Position numbers and translations under genes: made by a program. DNA of 64,000 nucleotides from Dasypus novemcinctus (taxonomy: Eukaryota; Chordata; Mammalia; Cingulata; Dasypodidae). Below, piece by piece: positions 32,693-45,800 of this stretch (positions are counted from its first letter, which is position 1; the number at the start of each line of letters is the position of its first letter). Under the pieces are notes generated by a model. It was not told the origin of the DNA. It saw only the letters and a list, made by a program, of their open reading frames with translations, and searched no databases. The stretch is taken from positions 95,485,157 to 95,549,156 of the forward strand of contig NC_080680.1 in NCBI RefSeq assembly GCF_030445035.2. Reading direction: 5' to 3'.

Positions 32693-34769
32693 TCATATCA
32701 GAGAGGTCATGTAGTATCTGTCCTTCAATACATGGCTTGCCTCACTCAACATAAGGTCCTCAAGATTCATCCATGTTATCCTATATGTTAGTACTGTATT
32801 CCTTCTTACAGATGAGTAATATTCCATTATATGTATATACCACATTTTGCTTATCCATTCATTTGTTGAGGGGCATTGGGTTGATTCCAACTTTTGGCAA
32901 CAGCGAATATTGCCGCTGAGAACATTGGTATGTATATATCTGCTAGTGTCCTTGCTTTCAATTCTTCTGGGTATATAGCCAGCAGTGGAACTGCTGCATC
33001 ACATGGCAGACCTATAGTTAGTTTTTTGATGGACTGCCAAACTGTCCTCCACAAGGGCTGGACCATTCTATATTCCCACCAGCAGTTGATGAGAGTTCCT
33101 ATTCCTCCACATCCTCTCCAACATTTGAGGTCCTCTATTTTTTTAATGGCCACCAGTCTAATAGGTGTAGTATGGTATCTCATTGTAGTTTTGATTTGCA
33201 TTTCCCTAATAGCTAGTGATGTTGAGCATCTTTTCATGTGCTTTTTAGTCATTTGTGTTTCTTCTTTGGAGAAGTGTCTGTTCAAATCACTTGCCCATTT
33301 TTTAAACGGGCTGTTTGTGTTTTTATTTTCAAGATATAGGATTTCTTTATATATGTTGGATATTAGGCTCCTGACAGATATATGGTTACCGAATGTTTTC
33401 TCCCATTGGGTAGGCTTTCTTTTCACTTTCTTGACAAAATCTTTTGAGATGCAAAAGGTTTTAATTTTGAGGAGGTCCCATTTATCTATTTTTTTTTTCA
33501 TTTGCTGCTCATGCTTTGGGTATGAAGGTAATGAGACATTTCCTATTACAAGGTCCAGTAGATACTTCCCTGCATTATCTTCCACAGTCTTAATGGTTTT
33601 GGCTCTTATTAATAGATCTTTCATCCATCTTGAGTTGATTTTTGTATGAGGTATGAGATGATGCTCCTCTCATTCTTTTGAATATGGATAACCACTTCTC
33701 CAACCACCATGTTGAAGAGGCCATTCTTCCCAGTTGATTAGACTTGGTGACCTTGTTGAAAATCAGATGACTGTATATGTGAGATGTGTATCAGAACCCT
33801 TGGTTCTGTTCCATTGGTTTTACATCTATCCTTGTGCCAATGCCATTCAGTTTTAATCACTGTAGGTTTGTAGCATATTTTAAAGTCAGATAGTGTGAGT
33901 CCTCCAATTTCATTTTTCTTTTTCAATATGTCTTTGGTTATACAGGGCCTCTTGCCCTTCAAAATAAATTTCATAGTTAGTTTTTCCAATTCAGTAAAAA
34001 AGGGTGTGTTGATTTTTATTGAGATTGTATTAAATCTGTAGATTAATTTGGGTAGAATAGAGTTCTTAATGATGTTTAGTCTTCTTAACCATGAACAGGG
34101 AAAATTCTTCCATTTCTTTAGATCTTTGATTTCCTTTACCAGTGTTGTGTAATTTTCTGTATATAAGTCATTTAAATCTTTAGTTAAATTTATTCCTAGG
34201 TATTTGATTTTTTAGTTACTATTGAAAATGGTATTTTTTTCTTGATTTCCTCTTCTGGTTGCTCATTATTGGTGTATAGAAATGCTACTGATTTTTGCAC
34301 ATTGATCTTATAGTCCATAATTTTACTGAACTCATTTTTATGTTCTAGAAACTTTGTTGTAGATGTCTCAGGGCTTTCTATGTATTAGATTATTGCGTCT
34401 GAAAATAGTGAAATTTTTACTTCTTCCTTTCTAATTTGGATGCCTTTTACATCTTTTTCTGGCCTCAGTGCTTGAACAAGTACTTCTAATACAATATTTA
34501 ATAGAAGCAGTGATAGTGGTCATCCTTGCCTTGTTCCTGATCTTACAGGGAAAGCTTTTAGGATTTCACCATTGCATTTGATGTTAGCTGCGGGTTTTTC
34601 TTATATACCCTCTATCATGTTCAGAAAGTTTCCTCCATTCTTATCTTTGCCGTGTTTTCATCACGAAAGGATGCTGTATTTTGTTGAATGCTTTTTCTAC
34701 AACTATAGAGATGATTATGTTATTTTTTATCTTTGATCTGCTTATGTGGTGTATTACATTGATTTCCTT
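32693..34769 (-). pseudogene. L1 ORF2 C-terminal half, old copy F
   Basis: The 257-codon open piece (32851-33624) contains [11 protein letters not shown], the region before the C-terminal motif and CWRGC...NCWWEYR. That places N where the usual H is and loses the final Cys of CX3CX7HX4C. At 34388-34405 the reverse-transcriptase active-site codons read FSDAII instead of FADDMI, so the second catalytic aspartate is lost. The frame has many stops. The 3' end of the coding part is at 32693. Confidence 0.85.
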
Positions 34770-34832
34770 TTTTTAAAAAATTATTTATTTATTTTTAAAA
34801 ATTACATTCAAAAAATATGAGGTCCCATTCAA

Positions 34833-34861
34833 CCCCACCATCCCCACCCCCCACTCCCCCC
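34833..34861 (-). other. G-quadruplex-type motif in L1 3' UTR (copy B)
   Basis: The sense strand has G runs of 6, 6, 4 and 4 with short loops (agt, t, atggt), about 60 bases from the A tail. Confidence 0.75.
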
Positions 34862-37406
34862 ACAGCAACACTCTCTCCCATCATCGTGACACATCCATTG
34901 CACATGGTAAGTACATCTCTGAGCATCACTGCACCTCATAGTCAATGGTCCACATCATAGCCCACACTCTCCCACGTTCCATCCAGTGGGCCCTGGGGGA
35001 ATCTACAATGTCCTGTAATTGTCCGTGAAGCACCACCCAGGAAAGCTCCACGTCCTGAAAATGCCTCCACATCTCATCTCTTCCTCCCATTCCCCAAACC
35101 CAACAGCCACCATGGCTACCCTTCCCACACCCATTCCACATTTTCTCTGTGGACATTGGATTGGTTGTGTCCATTGCACATCTATGTCAAGTGGGGGCTT
35201 AGATTCCACATGGATACTGGATGCAATCCTCCTGCTTTCAGTTGTAGGCACTCTAGGCTCCATGGTGTGGTGGTTGACCTTCTTCAACTCCATGTTAGCT
35301 GAGTGGGGTAAGTCCAATAAATCAAAGTGTAGGAGCTGAAATCTGTTGAGGCTCTGGGCCTGGGTGTCATATTATCAGTCCAGAGATTCAAAACCCTAAA
35401 TATATCTAAAACCCCAGCATCAACTACAATTCCAATAAAGTAGCATGCAATTCTTGTGAAAAGAGATCCCCTCTGAGTCCAATTCCATCACGCAGAAACA
35501 CCAGCTCCAAAGAAGGGCCATCTGCCATGACAGTGAACCCCATCTGCCATGACCATAGAACCCTCGGGTCTCTTTATTCCTCAAAAGAACCAATACCTGG
35601 GGTTGTATCTACTTTATCTGTCTCTTAGACTCTGCTCAGTTGTGCATAAGGGCATTCCTTCTGACAACCTCCAGACTCTTTTTTAGAGACTCATAGCCTT
35701 ATATTATCATTTCTCCTTTCCATTTCCCCCTTACATTAGGTCAAACAGCATTTTGAAGTCATGTTATTATATGTAGACAGGGATATTCTGCTGATTTGTA
35801 TTGAACCTTTAATTCAAGGTCATTTTCTAGTTGCATCTTCAGCTGGTATTTGGTAGTGATCCCTCGGTGCCAGGGAGGCTCATCCCCGGGTGTCATGTCC
35901 CACGCTGGGGGGACTGCACTGCATCTACATGCTGAGTTTGGCTGTGAGAGTGGCCACATTTGAGTAACATGAAGGCTGTCAGGAGGAAACTCCCAGGCAC
36001 AGTGCTACACTAGGCCTTATTCTTATTGCAGGTGTATAGGCTCAAAAGCATAGCCATTAGTATCAGGAGCCCACTGTTAGGCCCTCCTTCCTTCCTGGTT
36101 CTTGCCGTTGCACCTGGGGACTGCCGCTGCTCCCCCAGGGTCCACGACAGTGACCCCCTGGCCAGGGGCCAAGTACCCCCCCTGCTGTGTTTTTAATTGT
36201 TTCCACTATGAGTATATCTAGACATTACTATATACCCTGGGCATATGCCCTGTATAACTCCCTGTCAACCATATATATCCTGTCAATAACATCCTATATC
36301 AGTATTCCTCCGCTGCAATTGTTCAACCACTCTGTGATCCAAAACTTCCTGTAAAGTGAATCCCAACATAATGTCAGCTTCACAAGAGTCTTAGATCACC
36401 GAAATTCATATATACAATATACAGTACTTCCCCAGATTCACCATAAAAACTTTTCCCTTCCACAGCGATAATCTTTTAACTTATTCATATCATATTTCCT
36501 GAAACTGATGTACAGATTCCGAGACAATAGCTTTCAAACAAGATGACATCCGTGCTTACTATGTGGTCCATACTTTAGGTTGTACAGTTTTCTAAATTTT
36601 TTAGTTATCCCATGTTTTGCCTTATGGTTTACATTATTAGTCTGTCGTCCCCTATATGTTTTTGGTGTAATATTACATGTTTTATATTCATCTTCGTGTA
36701 CTCTCACAAAACTCCTCTCTTGCCCCCATATTTACCTTGGTTCCATCCATTCCACATCCATTTTCCCCTCCCTTGGGGCCCACAATGCCAGCCAATCTCC
36801 ATTTCCCGAGAAGCCATGTCCAGAGATACTTGCAGCAGTACTCAGGGCCTGACTTTCTCAACTGCCCTAATGCCCAGGGAACCATCCTTTCTCACGAGAG
36901 ATACAGTTCTCTCTATTTGATGGCATTAGTCCTCCCCAGGATGTGGGTCCACCCCAACTCTCACTTCTTGGGTCTCTTCCCAATGGTACAACCCACCTTG
37001 GCAAAATGAGCCTTCAGCTATTCACCCAGAGTCCGTCCCGCATCGGGCCATACCCCCTGAGCATTGTAAACAGGTAATCCTCCTACTTATATTTTGATAC
37101 GATTTTCTCAACATTTTGTTCTCAATGAACACCTGACACTCTCCCATGTTCGTATGTTGCCCCTCCCTCCCCCCAATTTTTGGACAATATTACCCCTCTG
37201 CTCATCCCCAGCCCCCCTCAAACCCACAAAAGCCCCACCCAAAGGCAACCCCTTGCCCCCATTTTGTCCCTTCTTTGTGCTCATACTTACTGCCAGCTCA
37301 TCACAGATTCCCCCCCTGCAGACATTAACTCACATCCTTCCTCCACCCCCCGATTTCCTGTAAGACTCTTTTCTGGACTCTAGCTCTCTGAGGTAGTTTG
37401 CTTATT

Positions 37407-39903
37407 TCATATCATTGAGGTCATGTAGTATTTGTCCTTCAATGCCTGGGTTGTTTCACTCAACATAAGATTCTCAAGGTTCATCCATGTTATCACGTGT
37501 GATTGTACTGTATTTGTTCCAACAGCCGAGTAGTATTCCATTGTGTGTATATACCACATTTTATTGATCCACTCGTCTGTTGATGGACATTTGGATTGAT
37601 TCCAACTTTCGGCGATAGTAAACAATGCTGCTATGAACATTGGTGTACATATATCTGTTTGTGTCCTTGTTTTCAATTCTGATGGGTATATACCCAGCAG
37701 TGGTATTGCTGGGTCATATGGCAAATCTGTGGTTAGTTTTTTGAGAAACCGCCAAACTGTCCTCCAGAATGGTTGGATCCTTCTGCATTCCCACAAGCAG
37801 TGGATGAGTCTTCCCCTTTCTTCACATCCTCTCCAGCATTTGTATTCTTCTGTTTTTTTTCATAGCTGCCAATCTTATGGGATTAAGATGGTATCTCATT
37901 GTAGTTTTGATTTGCATTTCCCTGATAGCTAGAGATTTGGAGCATTTTTTCATGTGCTTTTTAGCCATTTGTATTTCTTCTTTGGAGAAGTGTCTGTTTA
38001 AATCTTTTTCCCATTTTTTAAATGGGTTGTTTATCTTTTTGTTTTCAAGATTTATGAGTTCTTTATATATGCAAGTTATAAGTCTCTTATCAGATATATG
38101 GTTGCCAAATATTTTCTCCCATTGTGTGTGCTCCCTTTTTACTTTCTTGACAAACTCCTTTGAGGTGCAGAAGGCTTTAATTTTGAGGAAGTCCCATTTA
38201 TCTATTTGTTCTTTTGCTGCTCGTGCTTTTGTTGTGATATTCATGAAGCCATTTCCTATTACAAGGTCCTGTAGATGTTTCCCTACACTGCTTTCCAAGA
38301 TCTTTATGGTCTTGGCTCTTATATTTAGGTCTTTGATCCATCTTGAGTTGATCTTTGTATAAGGTGTGAGATGGTAATCCTCTTTCATTCTTCTACATAT
38401 GGCTATCCAGTTCTCCAGGCACCATTTGTTGAATAGGCCATTCTCTCCCAGTTGAGAGGGTTTGGCGGCTTTATTGAATATTATATGGCTATATACATGA
38501 GGTTCTATATCTGAACTTTCAATTCGATTCCATTGGTCTGTGTGTCTCTCCTTATGCCAATACCATGCTGTTTTCACTATTGTAGCTTTGTAGTATGTTT
38601 TGAAGTCAGGGAGTGTGATTCCTCCTATTTCGTTTTTCTTTTTCAATATATCTTTGGCTATTTGGGGCCTCTTTCCTTTCCAAATAAATTTCAGAGTTAG
38701 TTTTTCTAGTTCCTTCAAGAAAGCTGCGCTGATTTTTATTGGGATTGCATTGAATGTGTAGATCACTTTTGGTAGGATAGACATCTTAATAATATTCAGT
38801 CTTCCTATCCATGAACAAGGAATATTCTTCCATTTATTTAGGTCTTCTTTGATTTCCTTGAACAGTCTTGTATAGTTCTCGGTGTATAAGTTTTTTACCT
38901 CTTTAGTTAAATTTATTCCTAAGAATTTGATTTTTTTATTTACTATTGTGAATGGTATTTGTTTCTTGATTTCCTCCTGATCTTGCTCATTATTGGTGTA
39001 CAGAAATGCTACTGATTTTTGCGCATTGATCTTATAACCTGCGACATTGCTGAAATAATTTATGAGTTCTAGAAGCTTTGTTGTAGATCTCTCAGGGTTT
39101 TCTATGTATAGGATCATGTCATCTGCAAATAATGAAATTTTGACTTCTTCCCTTCCAATTTGAATGCCTTTTATATCTGGTTCTTGCCTCAGTGCTCATG
39201 CAAGTACTTCCAAGACAATGATAAATAGGAGCAGAGACAATGGGCATCCTTGTTCTGTTCCTGAGTTTAGAGGAAAGGATTTTAGGATTTCTCCATTGTA
39301 AACAATGTTGGCTGTTGGTTTTTCATATATACTCTTTATCATGTTCAAAAAGTTTCCTTGTATTCCGATCTTTTGGAGTTTTTTTTATCAAGAAGGGGTG
39401 CTGTATTTTGTCAAATGCTTTTTCTGCATCTATAGATATAATCATATGATTTTTTTCCTTCAATCTGTTTATATGGTGTATTACATTGATTGATTTTCTT
39501 ATGTTGAACCATCCTTGCATACCTGGAATAAATCCCACTTGGTCGTGGTGTATAATTCATTTAATGTGTTGTTGAATACGATTAGCAAGTATTTTGTTAA
39601 GTATTTTTGCGTCTAGGTTCATTAGAGAAATTGGTCTGTAATTTTCCTTTCTTGTGGTGTCTTTGTTTGGCTTTGGTACTAGGATAATGTTGGCCTCATA
39701 GAAGGAGTTCGGCAATGTTCCTTCTGTTTTGATTTTTTGGAATAGTTTCAAAAGGATTGGTGTTAGTTCTTTCTGGAATGTTTTGTAGAATTCACCTGTG
39801 AAGCCGTCTGGCCCTGGGCTCTTCTTAGTTGGGAGATTTTTAATGACTGATTCTACCTCTTTGCTTGTGATTGGTTTGTTAAGATCCTCAATTTCCTCTT
39901 TCG
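37407..39903 (-). pseudogene. L1 ORF2 C-terminal two thirds, copy B
   Basis: This has the longest open L1 frame in the window (37822-39117, 431 codons), running from just after the FADDMI codons (39112-39129) through [18 protein letters not shown] to [15 protein letters not shown] second piece of 129 codons (37407-37796) gives the C-terminus with PFWRTVWRFLKKL and [19 protein letters not shown], ending YYMTSMI. A frame break lies between them. The endonuclease is absent because of 5' truncation. Confidence 0.9.
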
Positions 39904-40137
39904 TACATTGATTTCCTTATCTTTAACCATCCTTGCATGCCCAGAATGAAACCCACTAGGCCATGGTGTGTAATTCACTTGATGTGTTCTTGAATACGAT
40001 TAGTAGGTATTTTGTTCAGGATTTTAGCATAAAGGTTCATTAGAGAGATTGGTCTCTAATTTTCCTTTTTTTTTTTTTTAGTTTATATTCATTTTTTAAA
40101 AAAATATTACATTCAAAAAATATGAAGTCCCATTCAA

Positions 40138-40166
40138 CCCCACGGCCCCCCTCCCCCACTCCCCCC
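40138..40166 (-). other. G-quadruplex-type motif in L1 3' UTR (copy C)
   Basis: The sense strand has G runs of 6, 5, 6 and 4 with loops agt, a and ccgt. This is the tightest of the four versions. Confidence 0.8.
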
Positions 40167-42839
40167 ACAGCAACACTCTCTCCCATCATCATGAAAGATC
40201 CATTGCACCTGGTAAGTACATCTCCGGGCATCGCTGCACCCCATAGTCAATGGTCCACATCATAGCCCACACTCTCCCACGTTCCATCCAGTGGGCCCTG
40301 GGGGGATCTACAATGTCCCATAGTTGTCCGTGAAGCACCACCCAGGACAACTCCAAGTCCCGAAAACGCTTCCCCATCTCATCTCTTCCTCTCATTCCCC
40401 GCACACAGCAGCCACCATGGCCACTCTTCCCACACCAATGCCATATTTTCTCTGTGGACATTGGATTGGTTGTGTCCATTGCACATCTATGTCAAGTGGG
40501 GGCTTAGATTCCACATGGATACTGGATGCAATCCTCCTGCTTTCAGTTGTAGGCACTCTAGGCTCCATGGTGTGGTGGTTGACCTTCTTCAACTCCATGT
40601 TAGCTGAGTGGGGTAAGTCCAATAAATCAGATTGTAGGAGCTAAAGTCTATTGAGGTTCAGGGCCTGGCTATCATATTGTCAGTCCAGAGATTCAAATCC
40701 CCTAAATATATCTTAAACCCCAACACCAACTATAATTCCAGTAAAGTACCAAGAAAGTCTTGTGAAAAGAGATCCCATCTGAGTCCAGTTCCATCATGCA
40801 GAAACATCAGCTCCAAATAGGGCCATCTGACTTGGTAGTGAACCCCATCTGCCATGACCATAGAACCCTCGGGTCTCTTTATTCCTCAAAAGAACCAATA
40901 CCTGGGGTTGTATCTACTTTATCTGTCTCTGAGACTCTGCTTAGGTGTGCATAAGGGCAATCCTTCTGACAACCTCCAGACTCGTTTTTAGAGACTTGTA
41001 GCCATATAAACTCATTTCTCCTTTCCACTTCCCCCTTACTTTAGGTCAAACAGCATTTTGAAGTCATGTTATTATATGTAGACAGGGATATTCTGCTGAT
41101 CTGTATTGAACCTTTAATTCAAGGTCATTTTCTAGTTGCATCTTCAGCTGGTATTTGGTAGTGATCCCTCGGTGCCAGGGAGGCTCATCCCCGGGTGTCA
41201 TGTCCCACGCTGGGGGAAATGCACTGCATCTACATGCTGAATTTGGCTTCGAGACAGGCCACATTTGAGTAACATGAAGGCTGTCATGAGGAAACTCCCA
41301 GGCACAATGCTGCTCTAGGCCTTGTTCTTATTGCAGGCGTATAGGCACACAAGCATAGTCATTAGTATCAGAAGCCCACTGTTGGACCCTCATTCCTACC
41401 TGTTTCTTACCGTTGCACCTGGGGGACTGCTGCTGCTACCCTAGGGACAATGACTGAGCCCCCCTGGCCAGGAACCCAGTACCCCCCCAGCTGTTGTTTT
41501 TAATTGTTTCCACTATGAGTATATCTAAACATTACAATGCACCCTGTACATATGCCCTGTATAAGTCCCTGTCAACCATATATAGCCTGTCAATAACATC
41601 CCATACCAGTATTCCTCTGCCGCCATTGTTGAACCACTCTATGATCCAAAACTTCCTGTAAAGTGAATCCCAATATAATGTCAGGTTCCCTTACTAGTAA
41701 AATGGAATATAGCGATGAGTTTAAAGGTTAGATCTAGAGTACATATTGATTTGGAAAAATTTCTACCTCCTATCTTTTTCTTTTCTTTTTTCCCTAATTA
41801 TTGAGCTTCTCTTCATAAGAGTCTTAGATCACAGTAATTCATATATACAATATACAGTACTCCCACACATCCACCATAAAACCTTTTCCCTTCCACAGTG
41901 ATAATCTTTTAACTTATTCATATCCTATTTACTGAAACTGATGTACAGACTCCGAAACAATAGCTTTCAAACAAGGTGACATCTGTGCTTACAATGTGGT
42001 CCATACTTTAGGATATACAGTTTTCTAAATTTTTTAGTTATCCTATGTTTTACATTATGGTTTACATTATTAGTCTGTCATCCCCTGTATGTTTTTGGTG
42101 TAATATTACATGTGCTATATTCATCCTTGTGTACTCTCGTGAAACTCCTCACTTGCCCCCACATTTACCTTCGTTCCATCCATTCAACATCCATTTTCCT
42201 CTCCCCTTGGGGCCCACAGCGACAGCCAATCTCCATTTCCCAAGGAGCCACGTGCACAGATATTTGCAACAGTGTTCAGGGCCTGACTTGCTCAACTGCC
42301 CTAATGCCCTGGGAGTGACCCTTTCTCTGGAGAGATACAGTTCTCTCTATTTGATGGCATTAGTCCTCCCCAGGATGTGGGTCCACCCCAACTCTCACTT
42401 CTTGGGTCTCTACCCAATGTTACAAACCACCCTGGCAAAATGAGCATTCAGACATTCCCCAGGAGTCTGTCCCGCATCAGACGATCCACTCCGAGCATCC
42501 TAAACAGGTAACCCTCCTAATTATATTTTGATATGATTTTCTCAGCATTTTACTCTCAATCAACACCTGACACTCTCCTATGTTCATATGTTGCCCCTCC
42601 CTCCCCTAATTTTTTGGGCAATATTACCCCTCTGCCCATCCCCAGCCCCCCTCAAACCCACAAAGCCCCGCCCAAAGGCAAGCCCTTGCCCCCATTTTAT
42701 CTCTTCTTTGTGCTCATACTTACGGCCAGCTCATCATAGATTCCACCCCTGCAGACGTCGGCTCACATCCTTCCTCCACACCCTGATTTCCTGTAAGCCT
42801 ATCTTCCAGTCTCTAGCTCTCTGGGGCAGGTTGCTTATT

Positions 42840-45800
42840 TCATATCATTGAGGTTATGTAGTATTTGTCCTTCAATGCCTGGGTTGCTTCACTCAAGATA
42901 AGGTTCTCAAGATTCATCCATGTTATCATGTGTGTTTGTAGTGTATTTGTTCTTACAGCCGAGTATTATTCCATTGTGTGTATATACAACATTTTATTGA
43001 TCCACTCGTCTGTTGATGGGCATTTGGGTTGATTCCAACTTTTGGCGATAGTGAACAATGCTGCTATGAACATTGGTGTACATATATCAGTTTGTGTCCT
43101 TGTTTTCAGTTCTGCTTGGTATATACCCAGCAGTGGTATTGCTGGGTCATATGGCAAATCTATGGTTAGTTTTTTGAGAAACCGCCAAACTGTCCTCCAG
43201 AATGGCTGGATCCTTCTGCATTCCCACCAGCAGTGGATGAGTGTTCCCATTTCTTCACATCCTCTCCAGCATTTGTATTCTTCTGTTTTTTTTCATAGCT
43301 GCCAATCTTATGGGAGTAAGGTGGTATCTCATTGTAGTTTTGATTTGCATTTCCCTGATAGCTAGAGATTTGGAGGATTTTTTCATGTGCTTTTTAGCCA
43401 TTTGTATTTTTTCTTTGGAGAAGTGTCTGTTTAAATCTTTTTCCCATTTTTTAAATGGGTTGTTTATCTTTTTACTTTCAAGGTATATGAGTTCTTTATA
43501 TATGCAAGTTATAAGTCTCTTATCAGATATATGGTTGCCAAATATTTTCTCCCATTGTGTGGGTTCCCTTTTTACTTTCTTGACAAACTCCTTTGAGGTG
43601 CAGAAGGCTTTAATTTTGAGGAAGTCCCATTTATCTATTTGTTCTTTTGCTGCTCGTGCTTTTGTTGTGATATTCATGAAGCCATTTCCTATTACAAGGT
43701 CCTGTAGATGTTTCCCTACACTGCTTTCCAAGATCTTTATGGTCTTGGCACTTATATTTAGGTCTTTCATCCATTTGAGTTGATCTTTGTATAAGGTGTG
43801 AGATGGTAATTTTCTTTCATTCTTCTACATATGGCTATCCAGTTCTCCAGGCACCTTTTGTTGAGTAGGCCATTCTCTCCCAGGTGAGAGGGTTTGGTGG
43901 ATTTATCGAATATTACATGGTTATATATATGAGGTTCTATATCAGAACTTTCAATTCGATTCCATTGGTCTGTGTGTCTCTCCTCATGCCAATACCATGC
44001 TGTTTGCACTACTGTAGTTTTGTAGTATGTTTTGAAGTCAGGTAGTGTGATTCCTCCAATTTCATTTTTCTTTTTCAATATGTCTTTCGCTATTCGGGGC
44101 CTCTTTCCTTTCCAAATAAATTTCATAGTTAGTTTTTCTAGTTCCTTAAAGAAGGCTGTGTTGATTTTTATTGGGATTGCATTGAATGTGTAGATCAGTT
44201 TTGGTAGGATAGACATCTTAATAATATTTAGTCTTCCTATCTATGAACAAGGAATATTCTTCCATTTCTTTAGGTCTTCTTTGATTTCCTTGAACAGTCT
44301 TGTATAGTTCTCGGTTTATAAGTTTTTTACCTCTTTAGTTAAATTTATTCCTAACTATTTGATTTTTTTATTTACTATTGTGAATGGTATTTGTTCCTTG
44401 ATTTCCTCCTGATCTTGCTCATTATTGGTGTACAGAAATGCTACTGATTTTTGCACATTGATCTTATAACCTGCGACTTTACTAAACTCATTTATGAGTT
44501 CTAGAAGCTTTTTTTGTAGATCTCTCAGGGTTTTCTATGTATAGGATCATGTCATCTGCAAATAATGAAATTTTGACTTCTTCCTTTCCAATTTGAATGC
44601 CTTTTATATGTGGTTATTGCCTCAGTGCTCGAGCAAGTATTTCTAAGACAATATTAAATAGAAGGGGAGACAATGGGCATCCTTGTCTTTTTCCTGAGAT
44701 TAGAGGGAAGGATTTTAGAATTTCTCTATTGTAAACAATGTTGGTTGTAGGTTTTTCATATATACTCTTTATGATGTTCAAAAATTTTCCTTGTATTCCG
44801 ATCTTTTGGAGTGTTTTTATCAAGAAAGGGTGCTGTATTTTGTCAAATGCTTTTTCTGCATCTATAGATATAATCATGTGATTATTTTCCTTCAATTTGT
44901 TTATATGGTGTATTACATTGATTGATTTTCTTATGTTGAACCATCCTTGCATACCTGGAATAAATTCCACTTGGTTGTGGTGTATAATTTGTTTAATGTG
45001 TTGTTGAATACGATTAGCAAGTATTTTGATAAATGTTTTTACATCTAGGTTCATTAGAGAAATTGGTCTGTAATTTTCCTTTCTTGTGGTGTTTTTGTTT
45101 GGCTTTGGTACTAGGTTAATGTTGGCATCATAGAAGGAGTTCAGCAATGTTCCTTCTGTTTCAATTTTTTGGAAGAGTTTCAGCAGATTGGTGTTAGTTC
45201 TTTCTGGAATATTTTGTAGAATTCACCTGTGAAGCCGTCTGGTCCTGGGCTCTTCTTAGTTGGGAGATTTTTACTGACCGATTCTATCTCTTTGCTTGTG
45301 ATTGGTTTGTTAAGATCATCGATTTCTTCTTTTGTCAATATGGGCTGCTTATGTGTTTCTAGGAATTTTTCCATTTCCTCTAAATTGTCATTTTTGTTGG
45401 AATCTGGTTTTTCAAGGTATCCTCTTATGATAGTCTTTATTTCTGTGGGGTCAGTGGTGATATCACCTTTCTCCTTTCTTATTTTGTGTATTTGCATCTT
45501 TTCTCTTTTTTTCTTTGTTAGTCTCGCTAAAGGTTTGTCAATTTTGTTGATCTTCTCAAAAAACCAGCTCTTGGTCTTGTTTATCTTTTCAAGTGCTTTC
45601 TTATTTTCTATTTCATTTAGTTCTGCTCTTATCTTTGTTATTTCCTTCTTTCTTCTTCCTGTTGGGTTACTTTGTTGTTGTTTTTCTAATTCCTCCAAAT
45701 GTGCAGTTAGTTCTTCAAATTTTGCTCTTTCTTCTTTTCTGATATCTGAATTTATGGGTATAAATTTCCCCCTCACTACTGCTTTTGCTGCATCCATAAA

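Larger units (their letters stand above)
34770..39903 (-). mobile_element. 5'-truncated young L1 (copy B) with 15-bp target duplications
   Basis: It is inserted into ORF2 of the old copy F. The perfect duplication tacattgatttcctt lies at 34755-34769 and 39904-39918. The element runs from an A tail (T-rich start near 34770) through the 2.6-kb 3' UTR to ORF2, and stops within ORF2 between the endonuclease and reverse-transcriptase regions. It is 5.1 kb long. A G-quadruplex-type run lies at 34833-34861. Confidence 0.95.
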
